This document shows positions 45,714-47,643 of a stretch of DNA of 47,643 bases, piece by piece. Below the pieces are notes generated by a model, which saw only the letters and a program-made list of their open reading frames with translations, had not been told where the DNA came from and searched no databases. The translations under genes were made by a program, and so were the position numbers. This DNA is from Porticoccaceae bacterium (GTDB taxonomy: Bacteria; Pseudomonadota; Gammaproteobacteria; Pseudomonadales; GM7GCV1): positions 1 through 47,643 of the forward strand of contig JABJGI010000057.1 in the NCBI GenBank assembly GCA_018662305.1, written 5' to 3'. Positions within the stretch are counted from its first letter, which is position 1. Each line of letters starts with the position of its first letter.

Positions 45714-45766
45714 ACTCCAACTAGACGCTCTATTGCACCCTAATTTTAGCTACCTATGGTGAGAGA

Positions 45767-46927
45767 GTGATCGAACAAAAATCCCAACCCGCAATTCTGG
45801 CTCTCGCTGACGGAACCATCTTTAAAGGAATAAGTATTGGTGCAAATGGCTCGAGAGTTGGTGAAGTCGTTTTCAATACTTCGATGACCGGGTATCAGGA
45901 AATTCTTACCGACCCATCTTATAGCCGCCAGATTATTACCTTTACCTATCCCCACATCGGTAACGTCGGAATCAATACAGAAGACAGCGAATCACAACAG
46001 GTCCACGCCTCGGGCATGGTGATTCGAGACCTGTCGATGGTGCCGAGCAACTTCAGAAATGAAATTCCTTTAGAAGAATATCTGCTGCAACAGGATGTAG
46101 TGGCTATTGCTGAGATAGATACTAGGCAATTGACAAGACTCTTGCGCGACAAGGGTGCTCAAAATGCCTGCCTTATGGCTGGTGATATTGATGAAGCCGC
46201 TGCGGTCAAACTGGCTCAGGAATTCTCTGGTCTGCAGGGAATGGATCTAGCTTCCGTTGTTACTACTGAAAGTCCTCATTCCTGGAGCGAAGGGAGTTGG
46301 ATCTTAGGTGAGGGCCATACAACAGCTCCCCAGTCTAAATACAAAGTTGTCGCTTTGGACTTTGGCGTGAAGCAAAACATCCTCAGACTTCTTGCTGACA
46401 GAGGATGTGATGTCCAGGTTGTTCCAGCGAGCTCATCTGCTGAAGAAATCATGGCGCTTAAACCTGATGGTGTCTTTCTCTCAAATGGCCCAGGAGATCC
46501 AGAGCCCTGTGACTATGCAATAGAAGCGATTGCTGATTTGCTAACGAAATCGGTTCCACTCTTTGGCATTTGTCTAGGCCATCAGCTTTTGGCTTTGGCT
46601 GCAGGTGGTTCAACTGAGAAGATGAAATTTGGTCACCACGGGGGCAACCACCCCGTTATCGATCTGGAATCCCGTCGAGTGATGATTACCAGTCAGAATC
46701 ATGGTTTCGCCGTCAGCGAGGTGGGCATGCCTGAGTCCATAGTTCCAACCCATAGGTCGTTATTTGATGGAACTCTGCAGGGTATAAGAATTGAAGGCAA
46801 ACCCGCGTTCAGTTTTCAGGGACACCCAGAGGCGAGTCCAGGGCCTCATGATGTTCTCCCTTTATTTGATCAGTTTATTAATTTGATGTCGCAGCCCTCT
46901 GCGAATACACCAGGAAATGCAAACTAA
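45767..46927 (+). CDS. carA: Carbamoyl phosphate synthetase, small (glutaminase) subunit
   Basis: CarA hydrolyses glutamine and passes ammonia to CarB, giving carbamoyl phosphate for arginine and pyrimidine synthesis. The 386-aa product has an N-terminal CPSase_sm_chain domain ([33 protein letters not shown]) and a C-terminal class I glutamine amidotransferase domain with Cys in [16 protein letters not shown] (~269) and His/Glu in [13 protein letters not shown] (~353). The start is GTG at 45767; the upstream ATG at 45756 hits a stop after four codons. The stop overlaps the carB start as TAATG. Confidence 0.97.
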   Translation: MIEQKSQPAILALADGTIFKGISIGANGSRVGEVVFNTSMTGYQEILTDPSYSRQIITFTYPHIGNVGINTEDSESQQVHASGMVIRDLSMVPSNFRNEIPLEEYLLQQDVVAIAEIDTRQLTRLLRDKGAQNACLMAGDIDEAAAVKLAQEFSGLQGMDLASVVTTESPHSWSEGSWILGEGHTTAPQSKYKVVALDFGVKQNILRLLADRGCDVQVVPASSSAEEIMALKPDGVFLSNGPGDPEPCDYAIEAIADLLTKSVPLFGICLGHQLLALAAGGSTEKMKFGHHGGNHPVIDLESRRVMITSQNHGFAVSEVGMPESIVPTHRSLFDGTLQGIRIEGKPAFSFQGHPEASPGPHDVLPLFDQFINLMSQPSANTPGNAN

Positions 46928-47643
46928 TGCCAAAAAGATCCGACATTGAATCCATTCTGATAATTGGTGCAGGCCCGATTGTAATTGGTCAGGCCTGTGA
47001 GTTTGACTACTCTGGCGCCCAAGCTTGTAAGGCCCTCAAAGAAGAGGGATACCGAGTAATACTGGTGAACTCAAACCCTGCCACCATCATGACAGACCCA
47101 GTCATGGCCGACGCCACCTATATAGAGCCGGTTGAATGGAAGATGGTGGAGCGCATTATTGAGAAAGAGCGACCCGATGCGGTACTACCCACCATGGGTG
47201 GGCAAACAGCTTTGAATTGCGCATTGGACCTGGCTCGAAATGGGGTTTTGGAAAAGTACGGTGTTGAGCTGATCGGCGCCAAAGAGAAAGCCATCGAAAA
47301 AGCCGAGGATCGCCAGCTTTTCGATGACGCAATGCAAAAAATTGGCTTGGAAACTCCTAAGTCTCGAATTGTTCATTCCATGGATGAGGCTCAGGGAGTT
47401 CCAGAAGAGCTTGGGTACCCCTTGGTTATCCGACCTTCATTCACCATGGGTGGTACCGGCGGCGGTATCGCCTATAACAAGGAAGAATTTGAAGAGATCT
47501 GCCTGCGCGGATTGGATTTGTCTCCTACTTCTGAACTCTTGATTGACGAATCTCTGTTGGGTTGGAAAGAGTATGAGATGGAAGTTGTTCGAGATAGAGC
47601 AGACAACTGCATCATTATCTGTGCAATCGAAAACTTTGACCCA
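46927..47643 (+). CDS. carB: Carbamoyl phosphate synthetase, large subunit (5' part; runs off window)
   Basis: CarB makes carbamoyl phosphate from bicarbonate, ammonia and two ATP. The frame starts at the ATG sharing one base with the carA stop and stays open to the last base: 239 codons of an expected ~1070. Visible N-terminal features are [58 protein letters not shown] and the first ATP-grasp loop [15 protein letters not shown]. The ORF track lists only out-of-frame shadows here because the gene is cut. Confidence 0.97.
   Translation, partial: MPKRSDIESILIIGAGPIVIGQACEFDYSGAQACKALKEEGYRVILVNSNPATIMTDPVMADATYIEPVEWKMVERIIEKERPDAVLPTMGGQTALNCALDLARNGVLEKYGVELIGAKEKAIEKAEDRQLFDDAMQKIGLETPKSRIVHSMDEAQGVPEELGYPLVIRPSFTMGGTGGGIAYNKEEFEEICLRGLDLSPTSELLIDESLLGWKEYEMEVVRDRADNCIIICAIENFDP

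Overview
This window looks like the chromosome of a gammaproteobacterium of roughly middling GC, probably a marine, PHA-storing, twitching-motile relative of Pseudomonas/Cellvibrionales (the order is an inference from gene content and synteny). Three conserved blocks support this: a type IV pilus block (pilSR - fimT/fimU-pilVWX-pilY1-pilE - ispH) laid out as in Pseudomonas; bamD/rluD-pgeF-clpB; and recN/grpE-dnaK-dnaJ-dapB ... carAB. I see no insertion sequences, phage genes, CRISPR arrays, rRNA or tRNA genes.

Layout. 1-717: 3' part of ispH. 749-11546 (minus strand): sensor kinase pilS and regulator pilR, a strong terminator, then an almost gapless minor-pilin operon ending in a very large pilY1 and a pilE pilin. 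11636-19185: nadE, bamD, rluD, pgeF, heat-shock disaggregase clpB, and a small DUF4124 protein. 19468-24545: ilvI-ilvH-ilvC for branched-chain amino acids, then isocitrate lyase aceA. 24700-26064: the qmcA/nfeD membrane pair. 26075-29580 (minus): a tight operon of an outer-membrane barrel, a cupredoxin-like periplasmic protein and a receptor-type class III cyclase. 29764-31934: cytochrome b561, cytochrome c' and two half-size YeeE/YedE transporters. 31927-38487: recN, grpE, dnaK, dnaJ, dapB. 38493-45458: a block that splits dapB from carAB, holding a secreted endonuclease/phosphatase-fold protein, an AEC transporter, a LysR regulator and a polyhydroxyalkanoate set (phaC, phaR, phaB, phasin). 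45767-end: carA and the start of carB.

How it works together. clpB, grpE and dnaK each have a good sigma-32-type promoter with the same 13-nt spacer, so they probably form one heat-shock regulon. The PHA genes encode granule synthesis (PhaB makes the 3-hydroxyacyl-CoA, PhaC polymerises it), granule coating (phasin) and the repressor PhaR. A shared TTGTGC-N3-GCACAA palindrome lies twice at the phasin promoter and, in degenerate form, twice upstream of phaC, and is a convincing candidate PhaR operator. carAB has a good promoter and a ~190-nt leader with a 28-codon ORF running through a terminator hairpin, which looks like an attenuator. ilvIHC may have a weaker, analogous leader.

Most of the window is conserved housekeeping DNA. 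The least described parts are the barrel/cupredoxin/cyclase operon, the PilY1 variant with an inserted PPC-like domain, a small exported protein inside the pilin operon, and the carAB leader. Everything here comes from reading the sequence; no database search was run.
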